A DNA stretch of 64,000 nt from Candidatus Fermentithermobacillaceae bacterium (GTDB lineage: Bacteria; Bacillota; Sulfobacillia; Fermentithermobacillales; Fermentithermobacillaceae): the NCBI GenBank assembly GCA_018052455.1, contig JAGPNE010000002.1, positions 1-64,000 of the forward strand. Direction: 5' to 3'. The position numbers were made by a program, and so were the translations under genes. Below are positions 46,433 through 55,381 of the stretch, in pieces. A model generated the notes under the pieces. That model was not told the origin of the DNA, did no database searches, and saw only the letters and a list, made by a program, of their open reading frames with translations. The first letter of the stretch is position 1; each line of letters begins with the position of its first letter.

Positions 46433-48290
46433 TTTTATCAGCCTCCTTCCACGGGATTTCCATGCTGACATCGCACCCGCCGCCCTCCGGTACAGCAAAC
46501 ACAAGCTGCGTCCGGTAGAGCCGCGATAAGCGGCGGTTGATATTTTCGATGCCCACCCCGTCGCGCGTAGCCGGGGCTTTTTCTCGCAGACCCAGGCCGT
46601 CATCGCGCACGCCGATGAGCGCCCTGCCCTTATTTGTCCGCTTGGCGTAGATTGTCACCGTACCGCCGCCCGGCTTTTCGCGCAGGCCGTGGACAAAGGC
46701 GTTTTCCACAAGCGGCTGCAATGACAGGGGTGGCACCAGCAGGCGTTCCGATTCGATGTCGTATTCCACCCGCACGCGCTCCCCGAAGCGCGCCTGTTCC
46801 AGCGCGGCGTATGCGCGCACAAGCTCCAATTCCTGCCCCAGCGCAATCCGTTCCTCGGTATCGTAATCATAATAGCCCCGAAGGTAGGTGCTGAACTCCG
46901 TCAGCAGCTTGCGCGCATTGTCGGCGTCGGTGCGGGACAGATTGATGATGCAGGCCAGCGAATTATGTATGAAGTGCGGGCGTATCTGATTCTTGAGGAG
47001 CATCACTTCCATCTGCTGCGAATGGTTGTAGCGCTGCGCCACCACAAAACAGTACACGACGAACAGTGCCATGTAGTCGATGGACGTTGCCGTTAATAGG
47101 TAATACTCGGCAGGCCACAGCCCGATGAACAGATCATAAAGCGCGAACAGCAATATGAACGCCATCGCGCCCAGCAGCGCGGGCGCGCCTGTCTGTCCCC
47201 GCCATGCCGCGCGCCCAAGCTGAACCGCCACGAACGCCGTCACAATCAGTAATATGAAATTGAGAACCATGTATGCGTTCGTTATGACCGCAAAGGGCAG
47301 TGCGATAACGCCCAGCGACGCGACGCAGCAGTAGGCAAACAGCGTAACGACCTGCCACTTGCGAGCAAGGCCGCCGTATGCGCAATAGACAAAATACAGG
47401 AGCAGAAATTGTATCCAGATCAGCGAGAGGTAGTCTATCCAGCCGTACCCCGATATGGGCATGTTGGGGAATATGAAAGTGGACAGCATATCGCCCGCGA
47501 TTAGGAGGCGCAGCATCACCAGTACGCCGATACCCGCGAGTATCAGCATGTCTTTTTCCCGCCGCTGGGCTGTATAGAAAATGAAGAAGAACAGGCAGAT
47601 GAACGCGAGGCCGCCGAAGGAGAACATGCCCACGTCGGATAGCGCGGCATTGAACGCCGCGGCCTGTTCGTATGTACCGAATATGACCGGTTCCCACATA
47701 CCGCCACCGGCATAAGCGTTATTGCTGATTTGCAGGATGAGATTGAAGCTGTCCGCTTTCGCCGTGAAAGCGCCAAGCTGGGGTCGGTACTCCGACGCGG
47801 GCACGCTGGCCTTATCCCCAAAGGTTCCGTTCTGCCCGATCAGTTCACCGTCCGCGTACAGGCGGTAGGCCGATGCCTCGTTTTGGATGCGGAAGCCGTA
47901 TTCCGTCCCTGGCTCTGCGCTGGTCACGCGGACGCGATAGGTGGCAATGCCGAAGCTGGGCAGCTCGCCCAATTCCGTTTCGTAGTAGTTCCATTCGCTG
48001 GGCGCTTCGACAATCTCAAAGGCTTCCGTGCCGCACTCGATCTGCGCGTCGGTCAGCGCCCGATTCCAGTAAAACTCCCATTCGCCCGCGATTTCAAACG
48101 CACTCTTTTGGTTCCACTCAGCGAGATTCAAAACGCCGTTCTCTGCGCGGGGCGTTACGGCATTGGAAGCGGACGCGTAGGAGTATATTCCCGCCATAGA
48201 CATGATTGCTATGAGTATGGGCAGCGCCACAGACGCCACTCGTTTGAATTTCATCTTTTCCCACATCCGATCAGCGCCGGACGGCTTCAC
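46413..48290 (-). CDS. LytS-like sensor histidine kinase with 7TM-type sensor and extracellular jelly-roll domain
   Basis: The 625-residue membrane kinase has an N-terminal signal or anchor segment, an extracellular carbohydrate-binding-like domain (about 45-210: WEFYWNRALTD, YRVRVTS, YGFRIQNEASAYRLYADG), seven or so membrane helices (about 220-420), and a His_kinase core with IRPHFIHNSL (phospho-His near 437) and an ATPase domain with LVENAFVHGL and GVGIENINRRL. It resembles 7TMR-DISM kinases. The start is uncertain (GTG 48290, or ATG 48266 or 48254), as no SD is strong. Confidence 0.88.
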   Translation of the reverse strand: MKPSGADRMWEKMKFKRVASVALPILIAIMSMAGIYSYASASNAVTPRAENGVLNLAEWNQKSAFEIAGEWEFYWNRALTDAQIECGTEAFEIVEAPSEWNYYETELGELPSFGIATYRVRVTSAEPGTEYGFRIQNEASAYRLYADGELIGQNGTFGDKASVPASEYRPQLGAFTAKADSFNLILQISNNAYAGGGMWEPVIFGTYEQAAAFNAALSDVGMFSFGGLAFICLFFFIFYTAQRREKDMLILAGIGVLVMLRLLIAGDMLSTFIFPNMPISGYGWIDYLSLIWIQFLLLYFVYCAYGGLARKWQVVTLFAYCCVASLGVIALPFAVITNAYMVLNFILLIVTAFVAVQLGRAAWRGQTGAPALLGAMAFILLFALYDLFIGLWPAEYYLLTATSIDYMALFVVYCFVVAQRYNHSQQMEVMLLKNQIRPHFIHNSLACIINLSRTDADNARKLLTEFSTYLRGYYDYDTEERIALGQELELVRAYAALEQARFGERVRVEYDIESERLLVPPLSLQPLVENAFVHGLREKPGGGTVTIYAKRTNKGRALIGVRDDGLGLREKAPATRDGVGIENINRRLSRLYRTQLVFAVPEGGGCDVSMEIPWKEADKNARIHR

Positions 48291-48350
48291 GCTTTATGCT
48301 TTTGGTTATACGGGCTGACAGTTCATAAGAAGCGCTTTTATTACGATGCG

Positions 48351-48378
48351 ACTATAATCTTAACATGTTGTCTTCCAA
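48351..48378 (-). promoter_or_regulatory. Putative promoter of the 7TM kinase operon
   Basis: Minus strand TTGGAA (48373-48378), 16-base spacer, TATAGT (48351-48356), about 60 bases before the kinase start. Match to consensus is moderate. Confidence 0.45.
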
Positions 48379-48402
48379 CCATCAATGAAAACGCCCTCTT
48401 CT

Positions 48403-48975
48403 GTGATCGGACAGTGATATTATCACCATGAAATGGGACTGAGAAAATGTCACCATGAGAGAAAGAGAGGACGTTTTTTTGAGCACAAAGGAAGCAAGAG
48501 CTTTCTTTATGCAAGAAGTAGTTGAAGGAAGGATAACAGTAAGAGAAGCAGCAGCATATTTGAACCGTAGCGAGCGACTGGTGAAAAGGTGTTCTAGCCC
48601 TAGTTCATGGCAATAGAGGCAGAACAGCCAACACGGCCTAGCTAAAGATATGGTCGCTTTGCTGGCTCAAAATGAATACAAAGGCGCAAGTCTGTAAGCA
48701 GGATACTTAAAGAGAGGGGTATTGTGAACCCATACTCGCATAAGTCTTGTAATCCCAGGAAGAGCAGGACTAGAGCTCCAGAGGAAGGGATGCTGGTACA
48801 AGAAGTACAACAAACAATTTGCAGTGGAACCTGCCGATGTGGAATCTGCTTTCGCTGCGCCCATGGGTAAGGGAAAAATGGAGTCCATAATATGCCTCAG
48901 GGAAGAGCGGACAGCCACTGGCTCAACCATCTCTTACTATGGTCAAAAGTATCAGTTAGTTGATGACAAAGTAAC
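48403..48975 (+). mobile_element. ISNCY-like insertion sequence remnant, copy 1
   Basis: Broken frames give a helix-turn-helix start (MREREDVFLSTKEARAFF, ITVREAAAYLNRSERLVKR) and, farther on, transposase-like KYNKQFAVEPADVESAF and ISYYGQKYQL, with several stops between. The first 386 bases recur almost unchanged at 55382-55768 in the same orientation. This copy runs longer and ends by about 48975 near the broken RES-like gene. The spacer to 48952 holds no other gene. Confidence 0.75.
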
Positions 48976-49894
48976 ATATTGCCATTGCCATCCAAAGCTG
49001 TGATTCAGGTGAATCCACTGCATTAGCATTTGCGGAATAATGTAGTCCTGTTTATATGGAGCATGTCCACTCGCGTTGAGAAACGAACATGCCAGCATCA
49101 GCGGATGTGTTTCAATGTACCGAGCTATAACCTCGAGCCAAAGGTCGAAGTTGCTATACTTCGTAGCCGCTCCCCAGCGAACTATCTCATTCGGAGAATA
49201 CAGAGAAACAAATTGCACTTCATCAGTCACTTCGCGATCTTTTAACGAATCGTCGTATTTATATTCATATTGATACTCGGAGTAATAGTATTTAATTGGA
49301 TAGCCTGTTTCTTGCTATGCCAAAGGGAGCATCATTGACAAGTACAGACTTGGGAATCCCGCCAAGCCAAACCTTGCATTACTTGTGTTCTGGGACCTAG
49401 AAATAGGTATGTGAAATAACTCGTCAGCGTTGTCGCGAATCTCGCTTGAAAAAGACTCACCGGTCTGACCCTGAAAAACTCGCTCCTTCGTGTGGTGCGA
49501 ATGCCGGTATAATAGGATCTGTTTCCCCACAACAATTCTTGTCCAATCATCAGTTGTTCCAATGAACAAGTCATCTTTTATATTCTCAATTAGCGCGTCG
49601 AACGCAATCTGGGCCCATTTCGGGTCGGCGTTTTCGTGGTGCATTAGCGCTGCCGAAATAAAACCAAAGTTGTGCTTAATCGCGTGTCGTATGTCAGACA
49701 AAACAGCCCCAGCTTTCTGCTGACTAGATTCAGAAAAATTCACTGCCATCGCATTGCTCAAAGTTCTCAAAGAAACATGTCTTTTCTTCTTCGTATTCTT
49801 CTGCGATGACAAAATCGCCTCCAAAGTATCGCTCTGGAAGAGAGACTTTCCGCAAAACACCTTCGATGCTCATATAACTAGAAGACATAATCAT
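48952..49894 (-). pseudogene. RES-domain-like gene, disrupted
   Basis: Reading starts at ATG 49894 (ggagg four bases upstream) as MIMSSSYMSIEGV and needs one frameshift near 49750 to continue as NAMAVNFSES and DIRHAIKHNFGFISAALMHH. RES-like features follow: SNARFGLAGFPSLYLS. An in-frame TAG at 49315 stands where a Trp would be expected (LPLA-stop-QETGYP), and the same frame continues with FVSLYSPNEIVRWG and YKQDYIIPQMLMQWI to 48952, where IS sequence takes over. It is the last gene of the defence-like operon. RES proteins include NAD-degrading toxins, but this copy should be dead. Confidence 0.5.
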
Positions 49895-49905
49895 TTTGCC
49901 TCCAT

Positions 49906-52578
49906 CTACTTTCTCTTCCGACGGTTAATTACACTGCTGCGAAAATCTATAAATTGATCCATTTCTTCTCTCAGTTGATCAGGAGGAATTATTTGAGTAC
50001 CATCGCTGACCGGTGCGTCATGTCCAGTTAGCCACCGGGAGCTAATTTTCATGCCCTTATCAACCGCGGCGATATCAGCGTCATTGATATCCACGAGGTG
50101 CTTGAGCCGTTGTGTCTGAACTGCGCGTTCATGGCGCTGCACTACACTATTAAGCAACTCCTGTTCAACGAAGCATTCCCAAGTCTCACGGATCGCGCCA
50201 ACAATATCCCTCGCATCCTTCTCGTAAGCCGCATCGTCACGTGCGCGATATGACTTCTCTGCCTCCTGGATGCGCTCATTAAGCCGTTTGATACGTTCGC
50301 CAACCGTAACATGCCGCCACTGTTCCGCTGTCGTTGGCTCACCCGCGCCATTTTGCGAACGGGCGATATGAACATACTCAATATTTGCGAATGCACCTGC
50401 AGGCTGTTTGGTTGCGGCTGAGTTTTTGAGTAAGCCTTGCTGCTCATAAAGATACTGCACAAAAGTAAAATCGTGTGAGAAAACTAGCACTTGTCGCTTT
50501 TCAGCCTCAATAAGAAGACGACGTGCCACCGCTTCTCTGTAAGATTGATCTAGGCTACAGACCGGATCGTCGAAAACCAGTGTGGAATTATCACCAGATT
50601 CCGTGAGGTCGGCGAAAAAGCCGGCGATTGCCGCTATACGTTGTTCGCCTTCGCTAAGCACCGTCGGCACAGATATAGTCGGAGCTCCTACCAAGCTGAC
50701 TCTGATATAACTGACGCCACGAGCCGATTTGTCGAAAACCAGCTCGACCGGGACACGATCAAGCCCGAGCATTTTTGTTTCGCTGGTAAATGACGCACAG
50801 ACTTTGTCGACATATTTCTTTGAGAGCTTCGTGTTTTCCCGGCTGGCGGCAGTGGTTTCACAGGTTTTAGCTGCCGCTTGCAGGCAGCTGATTTCGACCA
50901 GTAGGTCGTGTTGACCTTCAATATCGGCCCTGTCTGCTGCTATTTGCTGCCGTAACTTCAACTCTTGCTCGCGCGTCTGTAACTTGCTGGCCTCAAGAGC
51001 ATTGGAATCGGAACTACCGTACTGTTCAGCAGCCGCAGTCTCTTCAGTGGCCGCCTTATTCAGCGAGGCTATTGATGCTCTAAAAGTCTCCTCTAATTTA
51101 ACAACATCTTCGGGCGGATTGTCGGGGTTTTCCATTATAACAAGCCAGTTGCGTAGAGTTGTCGCACTGGCTATTAAAGGTAGCAGCGCCTCTCCGGTCC
51201 GTTCATCGTATGTAGTAACCAAATTTACAAGGTCTTGATTGACAGCAGTCTCAATCGGTAGGGCCTTAAGTGCAGCAATATTGGTTCTTCGCGCATTCTC
51301 GGCTTCTTGTAACTCAGTTTGCGCTTCGCCCTTCATAAACTCTTCAAAACACCTAAACCGTTCACGAGCATCGAACTCAAGCGGTTGCTGACAGAGAGCA
51401 CAGACCGCCCCGTCTGTAAGATCAGGGAATTCATGATCAGGTATATCCTCGACAAACTTTTTCGCGGCAAGCCACATTGACCGCCATTTTTCAGAACCGG
51501 TTGCAGGCAGTATCATGTTTTGCTGGATTTGCTTACTGGCTTCATCGACTGCACGCTGTGTTGCCAAGACTCTTTGATGGGTTTTGACTGATTCCTTGAC
51601 GCGGGTATCGCTCAAGCCGTTAGATATCATCTTGAGATTTCGTGCCAATGTGGAAAGTTGTCCGGCACGGATGCGGGCCTGAGTCGCCGCTTTGGCTGGA
51701 TCGCTTACGGTTAGAACCTTTAACTTATCAGGAATTTCTCCGAGTTCTGTGACTTCTTCGTCCAAAAGCGGAGTCATTTTTCTAAGCATTTCCAAACCGG
51801 TTTTTTCCCCAAGATGTTCGAATATCTCAGCTCCAATTCCCGTCTCCAGGTCTGGCCATGATCGTTTACGATGTTCTGCCTGCTGACGATCATATTCAAT
51901 TACAGCGCCGATAGCGCTGAGTGCAGAAGTATAGTCCGACAGCACCTGAAGCGTTGGTGGAACAAAGGCCACTTCATTGGAAGTTGCAACTTGTGCGGCG
52001 GCTGATTTTGCATCAAAAACTCGTACTCGCTGCAATGGACTGGATTCCAGAGGCTTGCCCGATTGCCAACTCAAATCTTCAATAGCAGACGAACCGACAT
52101 GATAGCTAATCACAGCCTTTGGCACTGGTGCTGGCCTAAATGCATTCGGCAAAACCTTCTCTGGCCCTCTGGAAGCGGCGGCCTGTTTCAGTATTCGTAC
52201 ATAGCCAGACTTGCCGCTACCGTTTCGTCCGGCGATAATAGTCAACCCTGCACACGCAAATGGCACTGTTGCTCCGGGTGCTAGATCATTAGCTCCTTCG
52301 AGATGGGTAATCTTGTCAATACAAACCGGCGGGCTTCCAGATGCCGTGGCTTGTAAATGGGTTGCATCCAGAGGCACATATTTGGGCAAGGCCGGCGAAG
52401 GTGGTGTGTTTGCCCACGGAGCGGGCTTTGCAAATTCAATGCGTTTTGCTTCCTCCGCATAGGCACGATAATCAGCCGTACCCAGTACTTCTCCTTGAGC
52501 AAGTCTTCGAAGGAGATCTCGTTGCCACAGCTGGAGCTTGGCTCCCCAATCTAACAAACTAGTCTCTAAGTCACTCAT
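49906..52578 (-). CDS. AAA/ABC-type ATPase with zinc-hook-like coiled coil (RloC-like family)
   Basis: The 890-residue protein has an N-terminal helix typical of this group (WGAKLQLWQRDLLRRLAQG), Walker A IIAGRNGSGKSGY (about 120), a long alpha-helical middle with a zinc-hook-like CALC (about 395), ABC signature LSEGEQRIAAIAGFF (about 640) and Walker B TLVFDDPVCSLDQ (about 665). The C-terminal part is helical. SMC/Rad50-like ATPases of this kind (RloC, AAA_13) are common in phage-defence loci. SD GGGAGG eight bases before ATG 52578 decides the start. It follows vsr by 35 bases. Confidence 0.87.
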   Translation of the reverse strand: MSDLETSLLDWGAKLQLWQRDLLRRLAQGEVLGTADYRAYAEEAKRIEFAKPAPWANTPPSPALPKYVPLDATHLQATASGSPPVCIDKITHLEGANDLAPGATVPFACAGLTIIAGRNGSGKSGYVRILKQAAASRGPEKVLPNAFRPAPVPKAVISYHVGSSAIEDLSWQSGKPLESSPLQRVRVFDAKSAAAQVATSNEVAFVPPTLQVLSDYTSALSAIGAVIEYDRQQAEHRKRSWPDLETGIGAEIFEHLGEKTGLEMLRKMTPLLDEEVTELGEIPDKLKVLTVSDPAKAATQARIRAGQLSTLARNLKMISNGLSDTRVKESVKTHQRVLATQRAVDEASKQIQQNMILPATGSEKWRSMWLAAKKFVEDIPDHEFPDLTDGAVCALCQQPLEFDARERFRCFEEFMKGEAQTELQEAENARRTNIAALKALPIETAVNQDLVNLVTTYDERTGEALLPLIASATTLRNWLVIMENPDNPPEDVVKLEETFRASIASLNKAATEETAAAEQYGSSDSNALEASKLQTREQELKLRQQIAADRADIEGQHDLLVEISCLQAAAKTCETTAASRENTKLSKKYVDKVCASFTSETKMLGLDRVPVELVFDKSARGVSYIRVSLVGAPTISVPTVLSEGEQRIAAIAGFFADLTESGDNSTLVFDDPVCSLDQSYREAVARRLLIEAEKRQVLVFSHDFTFVQYLYEQQGLLKNSAATKQPAGAFANIEYVHIARSQNGAGEPTTAEQWRHVTVGERIKRLNERIQEAEKSYRARDDAAYEKDARDIVGAIRETWECFVEQELLNSVVQRHERAVQTQRLKHLVDINDADIAAVDKGMKISSRWLTGHDAPVSDGTQIIPPDQLREEMDQFIDFRSSVINRRKRK

Positions 52579-52613
52579 AGCAACAACCTCCCGTTCAGGA
52601 AAGTGCAATGCTT

Positions 52614-53024
52614 TTATCGAAGAACTTTGATGAGCTTATCAGCCAGTACTGGTTCGTTCTTCTTTTTAAGTTCACATTCCCATATACGCAATACTGTCCA
52701 CCCGCGAGAAACAAATAGAGCGGTTATCTCTTTATCATGTCGAATGTTCCGTTCCCGCTTCTTCTGCCAGTAGTCTTTATTATCTTCGGGACGTGTATTC
52801 CGGCAATCGTGGCCGTGCCAGAAACACCCGTCTACAAATATTGCTATCTTTCTATTGAGAAAAACAAAATCCGGATGGCCCTTTACATGATAATTCCGAC
52901 GCCAGCCAGTAATTCCATTTTTCTGAAAGATTTGAATAAGCCTTACTTCCGTGGATTTATTCCCCTGGGCTTTGACCTTTCGCATTATTTCCGAGCGGTC
53001 TTTTTTGTCGAATATGTCGCTCAA
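52614..53024 (-). CDS. vsr: Very short patch repair endonuclease
   Basis: Vsr nicks T:G mismatches made by deamination of 5-methylcytosine. The 136-residue protein has the family motifs DIFDKKDRSEIMRKVKAQGNKS, NYHVKGHPDFVFLNRKIAIFVDGCFWHGHDC and WTVLRIWECEL, with the Asp and His of the active site. It lies six bases after the DUF4928-like gene in an operon led by a cytosine-5 methyltransferase, its usual partner. Confidence 0.95.
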   Translation of the reverse strand: MSDIFDKKDRSEIMRKVKAQGNKSTEVRLIQIFQKNGITGWRRNYHVKGHPDFVFLNRKIAIFVDGCFWHGHDCRNTRPEDNKDYWQKKRERNIRHDKEITALFVSRGWTVLRIWECELKKKNEPVLADKLIKVLR

Positions 53025-53030
53025 CGCCCA

Positions 53031-53960
53031 TCACCTTTCAAACTCAATACGCAGGCTGGGGTCGGTTTCCGCAAGGACAATTTCATTATATTTGTCCACG
53101 ATGTCCGCAATCGTGGCATTGCGATTTCTCTCATCAAACAAGCTATGTTCATAAATGTTCGAGGATAAAAACTGCTGAATATCCCAAACGTCGACGCGGC
53201 CGTCAAGCCCCGCATCCGACGCTAAATCCAACGCCGTGCGGACACGATCGAATATAGTTATTATCACAGGATGGCATCCGGCCCGCAGATTAAGTCTGCA
53301 TTTTTCTAAGAGGGGAGCGCCGGGAGCGGTCGTACAGTGAATAATCGTGCTGTTTATAACAAAATCTCCGCTTCGCTCCGTAGGCGCATCGGCTACGGAT
53401 GCCCCATGGACTTCAAACGCTCCCATTGGTAGAATCATAGAAAGTTTAGCTGCCACGAGATGCTGAAGTACCATACCAAGGTATTGTGTCCCTGGGTTTT
53501 GTGCTTGCCTCTTTCTTGCCTGCTCGAAAAGATCCTCCAAGTTAGCTCCAATTGTTTTCGACGTATCGGAGGTCAAGACAAACGGCTGGTTTCTAAAATA
53601 CTCGCGAACTTGCTCAGCCCAGAAATCTTCTATGACAGCAAAGTCCACTGGTTCCTCTGCATTCCATGCATTGAGGAATTCCACATACTTTATCATCAAT
53701 CCCATGCTGCCGCGGCTGGTACGCCCGCCTTCGGATGCGAGTATTTGCGTGATGCCATGCTCATTCAAGATTTTCTTGAGGTTGCCGCCGCCGAGTCCGG
53801 CGACTTGGCCTTTACTGCCAGTCTGGTAATCATCCGGGTTAAGCGGGAATGCGTCGCCGCTAACCATACGGGTAAATTGAACGAGGAGCGAAAGCGAGCC
53901 TTTAGTCACTATATTATTTTCGTTCTGAAATGCTCTCAACTTTTCTTCAGTGTTAACCAT
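53031..53960 (-). CDS. DUF4928-like protein, probable restriction endonuclease
   Basis: The 309-residue protein matches my memory of the DUF4928 group found with cytosine methyltransferases: RTSRGSMGLMIKYVEFLN, LVAAKLSM, HGASVADAPTERSGDFVIN, IIHCTTAP, and a C-terminal RVDVWDIQQFLSSNIYEHS. APTERSGDF with a downstream acidic and HCT segment could be a PD-(D/E)XK-like site. No known restriction signature was confirmed. ATG 53960 is nine bases after GGAGG and overlaps the methyltransferase by eight bases. Being between methyltransferase and vsr makes the cleaving partner its likely role. Confidence 0.75.
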   Translation of the reverse strand: MVNTEEKLRAFQNENNIVTKGSLSLLVQFTRMVSGDAFPLNPDDYQTGSKGQVAGLGGGNLKKILNEHGITQILASEGGRTSRGSMGLMIKYVEFLNAWNAEEPVDFAVIEDFWAEQVREYFRNQPFVLTSDTSKTIGANLEDLFEQARKRQAQNPGTQYLGMVLQHLVAAKLSMILPMGAFEVHGASVADAPTERSGDFVINSTIIHCTTAPGAPLLEKCRLNLRAGCHPVIITIFDRVRTALDLASDAGLDGRVDVWDIQQFLSSNIYEHSLFDERNRNATIADIVDKYNEIVLAETDPSLRIEFER

Positions 53961-55062
53961 TATAAGCCGCCTCCGCAATCTTTACTAGGAATTTCTGGCC
54001 TATGAAACGGGCGACAGGAAGCGCTACCGCATCACCCATAGCCTTATAGCCGTCGTTGTATGTACCTGGGAGAATGAAGGTATCGGGAGCCCCCATAAGA
54101 CGCGCAGCCTCACGAACGGTCAATAGCCTTGCGTGTACTTCTCCATTTCTCTTGACGACTAAAAATTGTTTACTGCTGCCACCCTCCGGCGTCCTCAGAC
54201 AGCCGGCGATGCCGTCAAAGCGTAATTCTAATTGCTGCTGTCCATGACGGGTCCTTCTATATCCCGTAGCATATACTGTCTCGTGTTTTTCGAGCATGGT
54301 TTTGTGTTTTTCCGGTATCAAGCGTATTACATTGTCCTTGTCAAAAGGCACGTTTGTTTCGATGATATCTTTGAGGGCGACATGACGTTTCGGAGGCTTT
54401 TCCGTATGCCACCATATCCAGCCTGGTAAGGTCTTTCCCAACTCCGCCGCCGTCTTGTTGTGCAACCAACACGGCTCTGTGCCAATAAGTTCTTCGGGAA
54501 TATGATGTCCATGCTGAACAGCGATTATAAAAACTCTCGGCCTTGACTGCGGCAGAAAAAGAGAAGCGTTAAGTATAATCGCGCCACAGTCATACCCTCT
54601 ATCAGTGAGCGCTATATGCAGTTTTCTATAGTTGTTTCCATTGCTGGTGGACAGAAGGCCAGACACATTTTCTACAAGTAGAACGCGAGGCTTTTCCGGC
54701 ATTTCGTCGAGGATTCTAAGCCACTCCCATACCAATCCGCTTCGGCAAGCGTCGATACCCCCGATAGAACCGGCAAGCGACAAATCCTGGCAAGGGAAAC
54801 TCGCCCACGACAAGTGGGCGTAAGGCAGATCAGTACCTCTAACATTTTTGATATCATCCAATAAAAAATGCTCAGAATGGAAATTAGCCGCATATACGTC
54901 AGCCTTTTGCTGGCTAACATCATTTGCCCAAACAGGCGAGAACATATCTTTCAAACCATAAGCGACCAAACCGCTTCCGGCGAAAAATTCATGCATCCTC
55001 CACGGAGCAGATGAGAGATCAATTTTATCTTCATCAGTAAGTGGTAAAGCGCACTGGAGCAT
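53953..55062 (-). CDS. dcm: DNA (cytosine-5)-methyltransferase
   Basis: This enzyme methylates cytosine C5 at a specific DNA site. The protein has motif I FFAGSGLVAYG, the catalytic Cys in SFPCQDLSLAG (about 90), ENVSGLL (VI), QSRPRVFI (VIII), LTVREAARLMGAPD (IX) and GDAVALPVARFIG (X). ATG 55062 is preferred: AAGGAAGG lies eight bases upstream, giving 369 residues. The upstream XRE gene ends 40 bases earlier. The recognition sequence cannot be predicted. Confidence 0.94.
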   Translation of the reverse strand: MLQCALPLTDEDKIDLSSAPWRMHEFFAGSGLVAYGLKDMFSPVWANDVSQQKADVYAANFHSEHFLLDDIKNVRGTDLPYAHLSWASFPCQDLSLAGSIGGIDACRSGLVWEWLRILDEMPEKPRVLLVENVSGLLSTSNGNNYRKLHIALTDRGYDCGAIILNASLFLPQSRPRVFIIAVQHGHHIPEELIGTEPCWLHNKTAAELGKTLPGWIWWHTEKPPKRHVALKDIIETNVPFDKDNVIRLIPEKHKTMLEKHETVYATGYRRTRHGQQQLELRFDGIAGCLRTPEGGSSKQFLVVKRNGEVHARLLTVREAARLMGAPDTFILPGTYNDGYKAMGDAVALPVARFIGQKFLVKIAEAAYNG

Positions 55063-55102
55063 TTCCACCATCCTTCCTTGAGTGTCCACCGACGAATTAC
55101 TC

Positions 55103-55303
55103 TTATTCCTTATGCAGAAGTTCTTCTACTCCGCAGTCGAACAGAGTGCATAACTTATATATTGTTTCAAAGTCGATTCTTGTTGCTTTGTCATTATACA
55201 GATTAGAAATCGTATTTCTTGAAAGCCCTGTTTTCTCGTGAACGTCTTTTATCGAGTAGCGCCGGCTTCCCATTAGCGTGGACAAATTGCTGTGAACAGA
55301 CAT
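55103..55303 (-). CDS. XRE-family helix-turn-helix regulator
   Basis: The 66-residue Cro/CI-like protein has the HTH SIKDVHEKTGLSRNTISNLYND and a short helical tail (IDFETIYKLCTLFDCGVEELL). SD GGAGGG lies eight bases before the ATG. It is the first gene of the methyltransferase operon and may act as a controller (C protein-like) timing restriction and modification. A good promoter lies 33 bases upstream. Confidence 0.9.
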   Translation of the reverse strand: MSVHSNLSTLMGSRRYSIKDVHEKTGLSRNTISNLYNDKATRIDFETIYKLCTLFDCGVEELLHKE

Positions 55304-55335
55304 TGGTTACTCCCTCCATAGCCTTTCTCCAGCAA

Positions 55336-55364
55336 ATTGTACCACTCTTCCTGCGCATCGTAAA
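55336..55364 (-). promoter_or_regulatory. Promoter of the XRE-methyltransferase operon
   Basis: On the minus strand TTTACG (55359-55364), a 17-base spacer and TACAAT (55336-55341) form a good sigma-A type promoter about 33 bases before the XRE start codon. Confidence 0.75.
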
Positions 55365-55381
55365 CGGCATTATGCGCACAC

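Noticed and set aside
45554-46468. 304-codon plus-strand frame
   Set aside because: Antisense to the SARP-type regulator; high GC keeps shadow frames open in this block.
47730-48431. 233-codon plus-strand frame overlapping the 7TM kinase
   Set aside because: Antisense to the kinase's extracellular domain and without family features or SD.
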